A model generated the notes under the pieces. It saw only the letters and a program-made list of their open reading frames with translations. It was not told the DNA's origin and made no database searches. A stretch of DNA of 64,000 nt from Coenobita brevimanus (taxonomy: Eukaryota > Arthropoda > Malacostraca > Decapoda > Coenobitidae): NCBI GenBank assembly GCA_032717465.1, contig CM064690.1, positions 7,826,643 through 7,890,642 of the forward strand, written 5' to 3'. A program made the translations under genes and the position numbers. Of this stretch, positions 46,974 through 58,792 are shown in pieces (position 1 is the first letter of the stretch; every line of letters begins with the position of its first letter).

Positions 46974-47672
46974 ATGCTTCTGAGCCTGGCCACCTCATTA
47001 TCATACACCATTCATACTTGGATTTCACCATGTGGTAAATACTGTAACCAGATTGACCACATTGCTATTAGCAAAAGGCATAGGAGTTATTTGCAAGATG
47101 TTTGCGTAAGGAGGGGGGCAGATATAGGTAGTGATCATCAACTTGTTGTGTCAAAGATTAAAATAAAACTTAAGAGAAACGTTAATGGTAATTGTACAGG
47201 AGGTAATAATTATGATTTGGGTGAGCTGAGAAGTGATGAGAGCACGAGGGAAAAGTTTCGGTGGGAATATAGGAACAGGTTTCTAGTCCTGCAGACTTTG
47301 ATGGAATCTGAAGACAATGATATTAATCAAAAGTGGAGAGAGGTAAAAGAGGTTTTGCATGAGAGTGCTAAGGTTACTATTAAGAAAAAGGGAAAAGCGA
47401 GAAGGAAAAAATGGATATCAGATGAAACATGGAATGCAATTCAGAAAAGGAAAGAGGCTAAGTTAAGAAGTGAAGAACAACATGTTGATGGCCAGGTAGT
47501 TGAAGTACTTAGAGCAAAGTACTGGAGTTTACATTCTGAAGTAAAAAGACTCGTTAGACGTGATAAGAGGAGGCTATATGATGAAAAGGCGACAGAGACA
47601 GAAATTAAATTAAGTAAAAATGACGGTCGGAGCACAAGAGCAGCGTATCAGACCATAAAGGAGTTAACTTGA
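46974..47672 (+). pseudogene. LINE D endonuclease C-terminal part and linker
   Basis: TWISPCGKYCNQIDHIAISK and RGADIGSDHQLVVSKIKIKL are the last endonuclease boxes (SDHQ at the SDHH site). A basic linker follows, with KGKARRKKWISDETWNAIQK. The stop at 47670-47672 interrupts the polyprotein just before RT. The N-terminal half of the endonuclease is missing. Confidence 0.8.
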
Positions 47673-47676
47673 AATG

Positions 47677-49080
47677 AAAAGAGAAGGAAGGAAATACCTG
47701 TACGAGATAGAAATGGTAATTTGATGATTAAAGATTTGGATATAAAAGGAAGGTGGAAAGAGCACTTTGAATCTATTCTAAATAGACCAATCCCAGCTGA
47801 AGAGGACATTTTGCCAGCCGAGAGAGATTTGCAGATAGAAACAGGGGATATGACTTTGGAAGAGGTAGCAAAATCTATAAAGGAGTTAAAGAATTTTAAG
47901 GCCCAAGGAGAGGATGGAATATTCCCTGAAATGCTTAAGGAGGAAAATGACAAGTTGATGAATGCGCTTTTGAAACTTTTTAATGTGGCTTGGGATAATG
48001 GTGGAATTCCAGAAGAGTGGAAAAATGGAGTGATTATAAAAAGGCCAAAAAAGGGAGATTTAAGTGTGTGTGGCAATTGGAGGAGGATAACTTTGACACC
48101 TGTAGTTGCAAAAGTCTTTTCCAAAATCTTGTTGAACAGAATAGAGCCAGTAATTGATAAAATTTTAAGAGAAGAACAAGCGGGATTTAGAAAGGGTCGA
48201 GGTTGTAATGATCAGATTTTTATTGTAAGCATCTAATGCAACAAGCTAATGAGATGAAAATGCCACTTAGTATGTGTTTTGTGGATTTTGAAAAGGCGTT
48301 TGATAGTGTTTCACGTGGTGCTATGTTGAAAATTATGAGATTCTATGGTATACCAGAAAAGTTTGTAAATATCATTAGAAAAGAGAAGGAAGGAAATACC
48401 TGTACGAGATAGAAATGGTAATTTGATGATTAAAGATTTGGATATAAAAGGAAGGTGGAAAGAGCACTTTGAATCTATTCTAAATAGACCAATCCCAGCT
48501 GAAGAGGACATTTTGCCAGCCGAGAGAGATTTGCAGATAGAAACAGGGGATATGACTTTGGAAGAGGTAGCAAAATCTATAAAGGAGTTAAAGAATTTTA
48601 AGGCCCAAGGAGAGGATGGAATATTCCCTGAAATGCTTAAGGAGGAAAATGACAAGTTGATGAATGCGCTTTTGAAACTTTTTAATGTGGCTTGGGATAA
48701 TGGTGGAATTCCAGAAGAGTGGAAAAATGGAGTGATTATAAAAAGGCCAAAAAAGGGAGATTTAAGTGTGTGTGGCAATTGGAGGAGGATAACTTTGACA
48801 CCTGTAGTTGCAAAAGTCTTTTCCAAAATCTTGTTGAACAGAATAGAGCCAGTAATTGATAAAATTTTAAGAGAAGAACAAGCGGGATTTAGAAAGGGTC
48901 GAGGTTGTAATGATCAGATTTTTATTGTAAGCATCTAATGCAACAAGCTAATGAGATGAAAATGCCACTTAGTATGTGTTTTGTGGATTTTGAAAAGGCG
49001 TTTGATAGTGTTTCACGTGGTGCTATGTTGAAAATTATGAGATTCTATGGTATACCAGAAAAGTTTGTAAATATCATTAG
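47677..49080. repeat. 702-bp direct tandem duplication, apparently exact
   Basis: Bases 47677-48378 recur at 48379-49080. Both copies encode the same 171-residue frame (47721-48236 and 48423-48938) and I saw no difference on reading. The junction reads ...cattag|aaaagagaagg.... After the second copy the sequence continues cattagaagcctgc into the rest of RT. Confidence 0.92.
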
Positions 49081-50065
49081 AAGCCTGCATGAAGGTGCTT
49101 TTTGTTAGGTATTGGTGGGTGGTTCTTTGAGTGATCCATTTCAAGTTAGCTCAGGAGTGATTCAAGGAGGAGTTCTTTCGCCATTGCTGTTTGTTTTGGT
49201 TATGGATTATGTTATGAAAAAGGTTTTAAGGAGAACAGGTGCAGGAATTAACTGGAAAGAAAATAAGAAGCTGATGGATTTGGACTATGCTGATGATATT
49301 GTACTGATTTGTGGAAGTATTTACGAGATGCAGAGGGTGCTTGATTGTCTGGTGGAGGAAGGAGAAAAAGTAGGATTGGTAATGAATTGTGGAAATACTG
49401 AAATTATTAATATGAACGTGGAGAACCAAATCGATTGTGTAATTGGGAATAATGTGATTAAGAATGTAGAAAACTTTAAATATCTGGGAACGATTGTATC
49501 ATCTAATGGATCATTAAACAATGAAATTGAGGAGAGGATTAGACAGGCTTGGCGAGCTGTTGGATTGTTGAAATCTTTTTGGAATAATAATATGCTTTCG
49601 ATACATACTAAAGTGAAAATTTACAAGTCCATGGTTAGACCAATTTTAATTTACGGGCATGAGTCATGGTACAGTACAATTGCAACAGATCAGAAAGTAT
49701 TGGGATTTGAGAATAAAATACTGAGAAGGATTCTTGGGGTAAAATGGCAAGACAGAGTTACAAATGCAAGAGTAAGGGATATTACGAGAGTGGAACCAGT
49801 TAATGAATATGTGAGACTGTCTCGCTGGAAGTGGCTGGGGCACATATACAGAAAAGAAGGTAGTTTAATACAGGATGTGCCAGAGTGGACTGCTAGAGGA
49901 AGAAGAGGTAGAGGTAGGCCGAGGGAAACCTGGTTAAGGACAATGAAAAAAGAAGCAGGAGAGGAGTGTTGGTGGGACCTGAAGGAGATGGCAAGAGACA
50001 AATATTGGTGGAGAGAGTTCATTGAGGCCCTATGCATCCCGTGGGGTGCCACAGGAAATGATTGA
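48423..50065 (+). pseudogene. LINE D reverse transcriptase and C-terminal region
   Basis: RT fingers: KAQGEDGIFPEMLKEENDKL, IIKRPKKGDLSVCGNWRRIT, EEQAGFRKGRGCNDQIFIVS, then a stop at 48936. FVDFEKAFDSVSRGAMLKIM follows out of frame (about 48979). The 317-codon frame 49112-50065 has GVIQGGVLSPLLFVLVMDYV, the catalytic box LDYADDIVLICG (YADD intact, about 49283), FKYLGTIVSSNGSLNNEIEE and RWKWLGHIYRKEGSL. The last third of the protein is undamaged, so this copy is fairly young apart from the duplication and two or three breaks. Confidence 0.85.
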
Positions 50066-50090
50066 TTGATTCATTGATTCTAGTATTGGG

Positions 50091-50291
50091 TTGTTTTCAC
50101 CCAGTGGAACAGGATCACTCAGTCACCCGAAATCATGGGTGCAAGCATTTCAATGAGTCTTAGTTATGACAGAAATGAGTCTCCTTGGTCACCAATTAAG
50201 GCTGCCCTTGAAACGAGCAAAACTTGGTCATCAACTGAGCTCAAGGGGATGTGGGATCTTCTTCAGGCTAAAGCAAAATCCCCATTATGAT
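50091..50291 (+). other. Open frame of unknown origin after LINE D
   Basis: Directly after the LINE tail an ag (50089-50090) is followed by a 66-codon open stretch ending at TGA (about 50289): YWVVFTQWNRITQSPEIMGA, then SMSLSYDRNESPWSPIKAAL and WSSTELKGMWDLLQAKAKSP. It does not look like LINE or low-complexity sequence. It could be a terminal exon or an old transposon fragment. Confidence 0.3.
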
Positions 50292-50423
50292 TCCTACACT
50301 AATGAATTTACGCCATATGAACCGTTTCTACTTTATTCTTACTGACACCAGATGATAATTCAGCTTAGAAGAGACCTTTCATATTGAAGGGGTATATATA
50401 TTAAGGGTATGTGTAACCGAGGC

Positions 50424-50553
<130 letters not shown>

Positions 50554-50868
50554 CAGAAAGTAGCAACAATTATGAAAAGAAGTCCAGCTGGAATAGATAA
50601 TGTTGCCTGATTATCTGTTTGAACCCTCGCTACGTTAATTCTTATCAGTCCGATTACCTTCCCTGAGTAATTTTTTCGGACTTTTTTTTAACATTTAGCT
50701 GATTTTTTGTCATCAGATCGTGTTTTGGAGCTTGAACTCTTCATCACCCTCGTCTTTTTAAAATTTATGTCTCTTGGGTGTGTGTGAGGATGGAGAGAAG
50801 TCAGCAGCACAGTGGGAGGTAGACATGCGTGAACCCACCAATGCTGGCCTACAAACGAGAACTGACTT

Positions 50869-51253
50869 ACTAAATATGCGGTATTTGGCAACTATGGTGT
50901 GGATTTGGCAGAAGGGCTGCAGATGTAGCGGGAGACTCAACGTTCCCATGGAAACCAATGACGCTGCCTCGTGCTTGAAATTATGGCGCAGAGACCCTTC
51001 GCCACCCGTCGCCTCATATGAGGCGATCAGCGTGGCCAGGGGTGACCTGCATATCAGAATTACTAAATATTCTGTATTTGGAAATTGCTGTGTGGCAGGG
51101 TTTGGAAACAGCCATGATGATGTACAGACTTAACATCCCCATGGAAGCCACTGATGCTTCCTCGTGCTTGAAATTATGGCGCCGAAACCCATCGCCTCAT
51201 ATGAGGTGTTCAGCGCGGCCAGGGGTGGCCTGAATATCGCCTCATATGAGGCG
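50869..51253. repeat. Tandem repeat of about 190 bp with a 16-bp palindrome
   Basis: Two diverged direct copies (about 50869-51058 and 51059-51235) share CTCGTGCTTGAAATTATGGC and CGTGGCCAGGGGTG-type segments. CGCCTCATATGAGGCG, a perfect palindrome, occurs at 51010-51025 and 51238-51253, with a one-mismatch copy at 51193-51208. Confidence 0.75.
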
Positions 51254-52904
51254 TTGAGCGCGGCGGGGGTTACTAATACTGTACGTCTGTCATAAGTTTT
51301 AGACTTGTCAAAACTACCGTGCTTGTTTGTATGTCTGTAATGTTTGCCTGTAGTTAGACTCATGGCATATTCATGTAGATGCTCCGTAGCATATAATTTT
51401 GAATGTAGTAGTTAGCACTAACGCAAGTAGCTCCGAGACAGTGTGTGTTATCAGGACGTTTGAACATTAAAGAACAATAATAAGGGACTGTCAGGGACAT
51501 AATACTGTACTGGGATGCTTTATTAGAGGCTAATTTTTCCCCTAAACTTTGGGTCTCTCTCTGTTGAGCAGATATGCAGATTTGAGCATATGCATCAGCA
51601 CTGGGCTTCCTTCAGTCATCAATTTTATTTTTTAAATAAATAAATGTTGCCAGTTTTTAATGCATGGCGCACATAGAAATTCTATCCCCCATGTATTTTG
51701 CAAAAAAGTGAAAGCCGAAGGCTCACTCACCTCCTGCAAGCAATGTTACTTGCAGAGAAATCTAACTAATTCACATAAATAACTCAGGGTGTAAGAAAAT
51801 ATTTATGTGCCTCAAGCAGAAGTTAACTGTTTAGGAAAAAGTGCTATACCTGTACTTCTTTCACTGTTGCAACTTGGCCCAGATTTTTTTTTTTTTTTTT
51901 CAGTTTATTTCACATTGCTCAGTAGCAGAAAAAGATAGTAGTACAGGAGTGCATCCTTTCCATAGCAATTTTCACGACTAATTCTATGTTCTTGTGTTAA
52001 TCTCACATTATAGTTAGTATTCAAGATGGAGAGATGCCAATTTTAGACATAGTTGAAGTGGAAAGAGTATAGAGTGCCTCTTAAGCATGGTAGGATATGG
52101 CTGTACATAATGTTTTGTGTGTGTTTAGTTGTCTTTGTATAGTCTGCCCTTGTGTCTCTCTCTCTTTGCTAATGTTGTGTCTTTATTCTTTCAGAGTAGT
52201 AAGAGTCGTGTAAGTCTGGCATGCTGTTCGTTTTTTGCTATTGTTTTATTTCCTCCTTTAATTGCATTCTGCTTATATTTTACTGTTGCAATATACTCTT
52301 ATAGTAAGACACCTTCTCTAATATTCCTTTTTTACTATTAATCCCTTGAATCCAGTGACTTTTTTTTTTTTTTTTTTTTTTTTTGCTACCATTATATGAT
52401 TTGTTTTTAATAAAGGAAGTATATCTAGTAGTCAAGGCATTTATTAAGACTATTTAATCAGCAGATTTGAGAGGGTTTCCAACGCTGAGTAAATATGAAG
52501 ATGGAAAATGTCACTGGATTGAAGTGGTAAAGTCCATTGTACAGTATATGCAGAAAATTTGCATGTTAGAAATTCCCTGCTGCCTGTAAAGCTAATCTGC
52601 CCGTTTGCCCACATTTCCAGTACCAGTGGAAAGTTGTGACATTTTGTAACACATTTCTGACTAATGATAAAAATTGCCAGCATCAGTATTTTCATTCTGA
52701 CTCACATTCGCTGCCTCAGACTAGGGATTTCAGACCGTATTCCAAGTGGCACAGGAGTCTTCATAGCACATCTTCTTTAGCAAATTACTTTACACATTAA
52801 ACATTAATATGCCCTTTATTATTTTTTGAGTTTTTTTCTAATTGAGCGTGGCAGCTGCAAGTGGCTCACATGGAAGAGTTTTAGTGTGGTACTTTTGTGT
52901 AACA
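51254..52904. other. No gene recognised
   Basis: AT-rich sequence with poly(T) at 51886-51900 and 52362-52384. The open frame at 52129-52341 is hydrophobic and low in complexity. No supported feature. Confidence 0.45.
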
Positions 52905-53010
52905 TAAGAATGAAAAGTCAAGAGTAAGAGCAGTGGCATGGGGTTGCTAAGGAATGTGTGTGGTGTTCCAATAGAGAGTTGTGTAAGGAACAATGTACTT
53001 CCTCTAAGGT
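52905..53010 (+). mobile_element. LINE family B fragment
   Basis: AATGAAAAGTCAAGAGTAAG and GGAATGTGTGTGGTGTTCCA match LINE B2 at about 57128-57195. About 100 bases only. Confidence 0.65.
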
Positions 53011-53880
53011 TTGGAGTAATAGTAATAGCACTTGTTCCCTAAGGAAGGCCATGGCCGCGACAGGGCTTTAACAAAGAGCTCTCAAGGAGTGTATGTTGTG
53101 TTGTTGGCGAAGGCATTGTGTGCAATCCAGTCTTCCATAATGTGCTTAATAGTATGGGGTGCTGAGTTGCATCCCGGACAGGCATCAGCAATAGAGTCAT
53201 CCAGCCTCTTCTGATAACTCAAGAGGGCTGGATGATGCCACATCTCAGCCTGGCCAGATGGACCCTGTCCTCAGGAGGTAAGTAGGATTCAGAGCGGTGG
53301 ATATCAGGAGGCCATGCATGCAGCTGTGTGTTGTCTTTGAATGACTGAATGGAGCGGTGAGTGATTTGAGTATAGACCTAAATGCTTCTGCAAGCTGGTT
53401 TAAGGAGGGCGAAGGCGGAGAGATGACAGTATTTGTGTTTGATATCGTGTGCTAGGTGTTGTTTTGGTGTTCCTTGGTGTGTGTGGATGTGCTGCCATAT
53501 AGTAAAATGAATGGTGTGGGTTTGTGTAGGCTGCAACAAGAATTTGTGTGCATCTCATGTCTAGATGATCCCTGACTTTTAGGGATTTTATTTCTTTGTG
53601 TAGGTGGTCTGCAGGTTCAGCAGTTGTGCAGCCTGTGATTATTTTTAGGGCCTTGTTCTGTATGGTTTGAAAGGTGTTGTAGTGTGTTTTGGTGAGGTTA
53701 GAAGCCCAAGCAGGGCTTGCATAATTCATCACCGAACGTACATATTGTTTGTATACAGTGGTGGTGGTTTCTTTGTTGTGTCTGAATCTTGTATGAGCAA
53801 GTGACCTTAGGGCACTGAACCTTGGTGTTAATTTTTGATGTACTGCTTAAATAACATTGATATATGTTACACCATGGATT

Positions 53881-53884
53881 GTGT

Positions 53885-53930
<46 letters not shown>
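53881..53930. repeat. (GT)n microsatellite
   Basis: Lies on the 3' side of the nested SINE. Confidence 0.95.
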
Positions 53931-53933
<3 letters not shown>

Positions 53934-54167
53934 TCACCGGGTTGGTCAGGATCGTGATCATCAGCTTTTACCCTCCCAGAAGGAAGCTGAGAGCTCACAT
54001 AGTCCGATCTAAGGACAAGGCTGTGACCTTCACACACGCACACATCCATCCCCTTCCTCAAGGGACAGTAACCACCCACTTCGTCAGTGAATCTTTTCGC
54101 AACCTGAGTGAGGCGCGAACTCCTGTCTACCAGATGGCAAGCGAGAATGTTACCACTGAGCCAGCGA

Positions 54168-54173
<6 letters not shown>
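53931..54173 (-). mobile_element. tRNA-derived SINE family S4 nested in LINE F
   Basis: On the minus strand the head reads GCTCGCTGGCTCAGTGGTAA: perfect A box TGGCTCAGTGG (54153-54163), with B-box-like GGAGTTCGCGCC at about 54111-54122. The body of about 170 bases runs to 53931. (GT)n arrays abut both ends. Confidence 0.75.

Positions 54174-54260
<87 letters not shown>
54174..54260. repeat. (GT)n microsatellite
   Basis: About 43 GT units between the SINE head and the LINE F RT sequence. Confidence 0.97.
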
Positions 54261-54262
<2 letters not shown>

Positions 54263-54724
54263 TAGGGGGTGTTATTTATGGTGAGGTGTGGAATGTGACT
54301 ACGTTCTGCAGTCCACTTTGTGAGAAGGGTCACTGTATATTTGGCTAGGGCTATGTTGAGTCTGTTTGTGATGAACCATTCTTGTAGTGTGTTGAGGTAA
54401 GGTTGGAGGATGTGTGCAGCTGTGTTTGCATTTTGGTGTGTACATGTAAGTGTTATGTCGTCTGCAGAGGAAGCTATGTGTGTCTGTGGTATGTGGGGTG
54501 TAGGTATGTCGTGCATGTATAAAAGTGTAGGGGACAAAACAGATCCTAGAGGGACGCCGTTTGTAAAGTTTCTGATGTTCGATGACTGATCAGCAAATGT
54601 TACATGTGCACATCTGCCTGCTATGTAGTTTGGCAGCCATTTTTTGTGTTTTTGTGCATGTTCGTGTTGAATATTTCTTTGTGAGGCTACGGCGGGAGAA
54701 GGCATCAAAAGCTTTGCTTTGCTA

Positions 54725-55265
54725 TGGAGTACAGAAGTCTGGATACAAAACAGTGTGCTTAGATGGTTTGGCCATGTGAAGAGAATCGGTGTGAACAGAG
54801 TAGTGAAAAAGTGTCTGTCCGAGTGAGCTTGAAAGTGGGAGGAGGCATGTTAGATCAAGAAGTTGGATAGATGAAATAAATGAATGTATGGGAATGCGAG
54901 GTGTGGAGGGTGTTGAGGCTAGGGAGTTGGCAGGGGATTGGGTTGTGTATGGCAAGGAGTGTATGACAAAGGTTTGGTACCCTTGTTCTTTCCTGGGGAA
55001 TTGAAAGCTCTCAGATTGATGCTAGCCGATAAGAATTGTAAAGCACGCAAGTCTGAACGTTTAAGTTTATAAGGTTAAGTTGGGGTTCCAGGGTTTGAAT
55101 GGTGAGTGAATGAGAGTATACTGGTAGCTCATTAACTGGTAACTGGGCATGCTAGTGATAATTCTACCTGTGTCAGACTTTTTTTTTTCCTTGTTCTCTG
55201 CATCTTTCCTTGCCCCATCCTTGGGTGGGAAAAGAGTTTGGAATGATGATGATAATGATGATTAT
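54725..55265 (+). mobile_element. LINE family B, 3'-end copy (B3)
   Basis: The frame of SVLRWFGHVKRIGVNRVVKK type at about 54748-54810, then the noncoding 3' part, ending GGGTGGGAAAAGAGTTTGGA and an ATGATG tail at 55242-55265. The tail matches the other family B copies. Confidence 0.8.
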
Positions 55266-55689
55266 GATTATGAATTTAAGTTAAACATTGTACTGGTGAC
55301 ACACTGGAGGATACCGAGACATAATATGCAAAATAAAATTACAAAGGTAGAGAAATGTTGGGGTGTCTCCATAGCAACTTGGAATCTGACCCTTCATGTT
55401 AGATCTGGGACTGGAGCAAACTTCAGCAGGATTAGGGACTCGGTTCACTAGTAATGGAATCAGATTTATAGTTGTACCCTATATTCTGAGTGGCTTTGGA
55501 GATTTCACAACATCTCTTCCTTAGCAATTTCATTGGACTGTTGCATCTTAATATACTCTGGTATATTAATGATGCAATCTGTTTCAGTAGTAAAACAACA
55601 TGAATAAAATACAGGAGAATATTAAGATGTAGCAGCCACTTAAGTGGCTAGAGTGGTAACAGGACAGAGGTTCAACTGAAATAAGAACT
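55266..55689. other. No gene recognised
   Basis: Between two family B copies. No domain or repeat recognised. Confidence 0.4.
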
Positions 55690-57745
55690 GAATATATTGA
55701 GAGCAAGAAGCATGTAAAGAGTAGTGAAGAGGAAAAAAGTGGTAAATGATGATCTAGGAAGAAAAATGGATGCAAACTACTCTGAAAATATAAAGTTATT
55801 CTGGAAAGAGGTGAGGAAATGTAGAAATGAAAGCGGAAAGAAATGTGAAGGTGGTATAGGTGGTAGATTATCAACCCATGGGGATGAAGTAAAGACCAGA
55901 TGGAAAGAATATTTTGAAAGCCTGATGAATGGGAATACAGACAGCAGAGCCACTGTAAACATGATTGGTTTGGGGGGAGTGCAGAGAAGGAATGCAGTAC
56001 CAGGAAATGTGACACTCGCACAGGTGAAGAGTGAAGCGACTGAAAAATGGGAAAGCAGCTGGTGTATGCAGAGACGATTAAGTGTAATGGAGAGAGCTGA
56101 ATGAAGTGCTTGTTATATATATATTACAAGGCATGGATGAGTGAAATTGCTAGCAGAGTGGAAAAAGGCTGTGATTGTACCCTGTACAAAAATAAAGGTG
56201 AGCGAAATGGGTGCAAAAATTATCGTGGCATAAGTTTACTGAATATGGTAGGGAAGGTATATGGAAGAATTATAATAAAGTAAGAGAGATATCAGATGTC
56301 CTAGTGAGTGATGAACAGGGTGGCTTTAGGAGTGGCAGAGGATGTATGGATCAAATATTTGCGGTGAGACATTGTGGATAAGGCTTGTGAGATGGACTAT
56401 AAGGTGTTTATGGCATTCATGGATCTGGAAAAAGCATACGACAAGATAGACACAGAAGGATTGTGGAAAGTTTTGTGCAAGTATGGTGTAGATGGTAAGC
56501 TGCTAGGTGCCGTCAAGAGTTTTTATGATGGTAGTGAAGGGTAAATGGGCATCTAAGTGAATGGTTCACGATCATTGTGGGCGTGGGACAAGGTTGTGTG
56601 ATGTCCCCATGGTTGTTCAATATATATATGGATGAGGTGATGAGAAGTAAAAAAAAAAAAAAAACGAGTAATGGAGAGGGGGATGGCAATGGTAATGAAT
56701 GGTGATGGACTGAATATCTCGAATTTGTTTAAAGCTGATGATGCAGTACTACTTGTAAATACCGGAAGCGAACTTGGTAGACTACTGCAGAGTTTAGCTG
56801 TTGTCTGTGAGCGTCGTGTCTTGAGAGTAAATGTAGAAAAGAGTAAAGTGATGGTTATTGAGAGAGAAGGTAACTCCCAATGCGATGTTACGGTGCACTG
56901 AGAGACTGAAATTGGTGAGAGAGTTCAAATACCTGGGTACAGTGATAGAAAAGAGAGGACATTGTGCTAAGAAGTGGAAAGTAGAGTGACATAAAGAAGG
57001 ATAGTTGCTGGTGCAAAGAAGGTCTTGATAAGAAACAGAGGCTTGAATGTTGCAGCTGCACGGGGCTGACATACAGGAGTTTTAGTGCCATTTTTAACAT
57101 ATGGATGTGAGACTATGGTGTTGCATGAAAATGAAAAGTCAAGAGTTAGGGCAGTGGAGGTGGGACTGCTGAGGAATGTATGTGGAGTACAGAGAGTGGA
57201 TAGGATACAAAATAATGTGGTTCGTGAAAGATGTGGAGTGGGGAAGTCTGTGGACACCAGAATCTAAGAAAGCGTATTGAGATGGTATGGTCATGTGGAG
57301 AGAATGGGTAACAACAGAGTGGTGGAAAAGGTATATCTGAGCGAATTTGAGGGAGGTAAGACGTGAGGTAGGCCAAGGAGAAGGTGGAGGGATATGGTGG
57401 ATGAGTGTGTGAGGAAGAGAGGTTTGGAAGTCGATGAGGCTTGGACACTGACAAGAGATCGAGGTGGCTGGATGAATATTGTCAGAAGAGCATGATCAGT
57501 GACTTGGCATCCCTTCTTAACGTGACAGCGTGTGGACTGACTATCGGATACATTTATGTGAAGCTACAGAATGTGGTGAATGTTTTGGGGGTATCACATA
57601 GAGGCAGGATTTCAGCGGCTTGAATTGTGAGCGAATGGAAGCGTGGCTCATTGGACTGGGCAAATCTGGGCTGTCTGGACATTGCTATTCCTCACCCTGC
57701 CCTAGGGTGGAAAAGGAGGTCTGGATGATGACGATGAGTAGACTT
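55690..57745 (+). mobile_element. RTE-like LINE family B, copy B2
   Basis: About 2.05 kb, 5'-truncated in the linker before RT. The 3' end reads CACCCTGCCCTAGGGTGGAA and a GATGATGACGATG tail (57725-57740). It shows what copy B1 looked like before its (TA)n expansion. Confidence 0.85.
55724..57267 (+). pseudogene. LINE B2 reverse transcriptase, broken
   Basis: Linker frame 55724-56104 (ENIKLFWKEVRKCRNESGKK), then LYKNKGERNGCKNYRGISLL (about 56178-56240), MAFMDLEKAYDKIDTEGLWK (about 56410-56470) and GQGCVMSPWLFNIYMDEVM (about 56588-56644). A run of 16 A at 56651-56666 causes a shift. KADDAVLLVNTGSELG follows (catalytic aspartates kept, first position changed). The C-terminal part with RAVEVGLLRNVCGVQRVDRI is at about 57140-57210. 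Many stops. Confidence 0.82.
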
Positions 57746-58500
57746 AAATTATCACACAGGAAGAGGTAATATGAAGATTCCTTTGCCACATAGAACACTG
57801 GCAATATTCTGAAACGAATTTCTTATGCGGACTGGAATTCGAAGCTGAACTAAAAATGTTCCATTTCAATTAGCATGTTCTGGGCATTATGTTTATCAAT
57901 ACCAGACATTATTCAGATAAAAGTGAAAATGTTATGCCAAGGTGGCCCTATGAAACGGGATGGCCTTATTCCAACATTTACCGGATCAGACAATTGACAT
58001 CACAATATGGCAGTGACGACTTAGGACCATAAAAACTAAACGTCAGAATCGAGGAACGTGAACGTCTGACGTTCCTATTTTTCGTAAAATAAATAAATTT
58101 GGCGTTCATGCCAGGAGATCGTCACCTGGTTATGGCGTAAAATAGTAGGGTACTGGAATATGACAGGAGGATAAACACCACCAGAGATCTCCTTTCCTGT
58201 ATCAAACTTAAATTTTCATAAATACAATAGCTCTTTTTTCCTGTTATAAACATTGAGGAATTCAGGTATAAAATGTACCTTTCAGGATAAAATATATGAG
58301 AAATACAGGGCTGTTTAGATAATTTTACAAGACTGGAAGTTTGTGTAAATGAATATGAGTAAACAAATCATCCGTGGTGGCGACGTGGAGCATATGGAGT
58401 TCTGACAATAAACTGTGCTCCGAAGATTTTTTCAGACGACTTGTGTAATTTCTCAATAGATTTTTGATACAACAACAGTTTTAATGTTTGTGTGTTAGCC
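57746..58500. other. No gene recognised; one nested hairpin
   Basis: AACGTCAGA (58039-58047) pairs with TCTGACGTT (58065-58073), overlapping GGAACGT/ACGTTCC (58053-58059, 58069-58075). Otherwise featureless AT-rich sequence. Confidence 0.45.
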
Positions 58501-58792
58501 AGGGAAATGAGCATGGAAGCAAAAAAATCTTTGCATGATAAAAATGTGATACCAACACTAAGGCCTGCTACACACGCTCAATTTTTTGCTCCGGTTTAAC
58601 TGCACAGTTAAAACCGTGCTTGTGCATGAAGAACTATCTTCACAGTTTTAACTGTACATACCAAAATCTTGGCTTGAGCGATATCTATGACAGAAAGGTT
58701 AACTGTGTAGTTTTGACTGTGCAGTAAACCGGAGCATGTGGAGGCAGATCCAAAACTTTGCTTAGTCTGCACCACGTGGCTGCGGAGCCAAT

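Larger units (their letters stand above)
46974..50090 (+). mobile_element. RTE-like LINE family D with 702-bp tandem duplication
   Basis: Plus-strand LINE, 5'-truncated inside the endonuclease, ending in an (ATTG)n-type tail (gattgattgattcattgatt, 50061-50080). The RT region is present twice: 47677-48378 and 48379-49080. Without the duplication the coding order is complete from endonuclease end to C-terminus. Confidence 0.88.
53160..54708 (-). pseudogene. LINE F reverse transcriptase C-terminal half, broken
   Basis: GVPLGSVLSPTLLYMHDIPT, then SSADDITLTCTHQNANTAAH (catalytic box SADD), LQEWFITNRLNIALAKYTVT. Beyond the SINE: YQCYLSSTSKINTKVQ, MNYASPAWASNLTKTHYNTF, QTIQNKALKIITGCTTAEPA. In the last part a CPGCNSAPHTIKHIM motif (about 53165-53190, zinc-knuckle-like) typical of Jockey LINE C-termini is readable in another frame. 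Inactive. Confidence 0.78.
53030..54722 (-). mobile_element. Jockey-clade LINE (family F), interrupted by a SINE
   Basis: Minus-strand LINE whose RT (54270-54708) and downstream part (53160-53880) are separated by a SINE and (GT)n arrays at 53881-54266. It is truncated upstream of RT motif C, and its 3' side abuts the LINE B fragment. Confidence 0.8.

Noticed and set aside
55724..56104. Independent gene of 126 codons
   Set aside because: It is the linker region before the reverse transcriptase of LINE B2.
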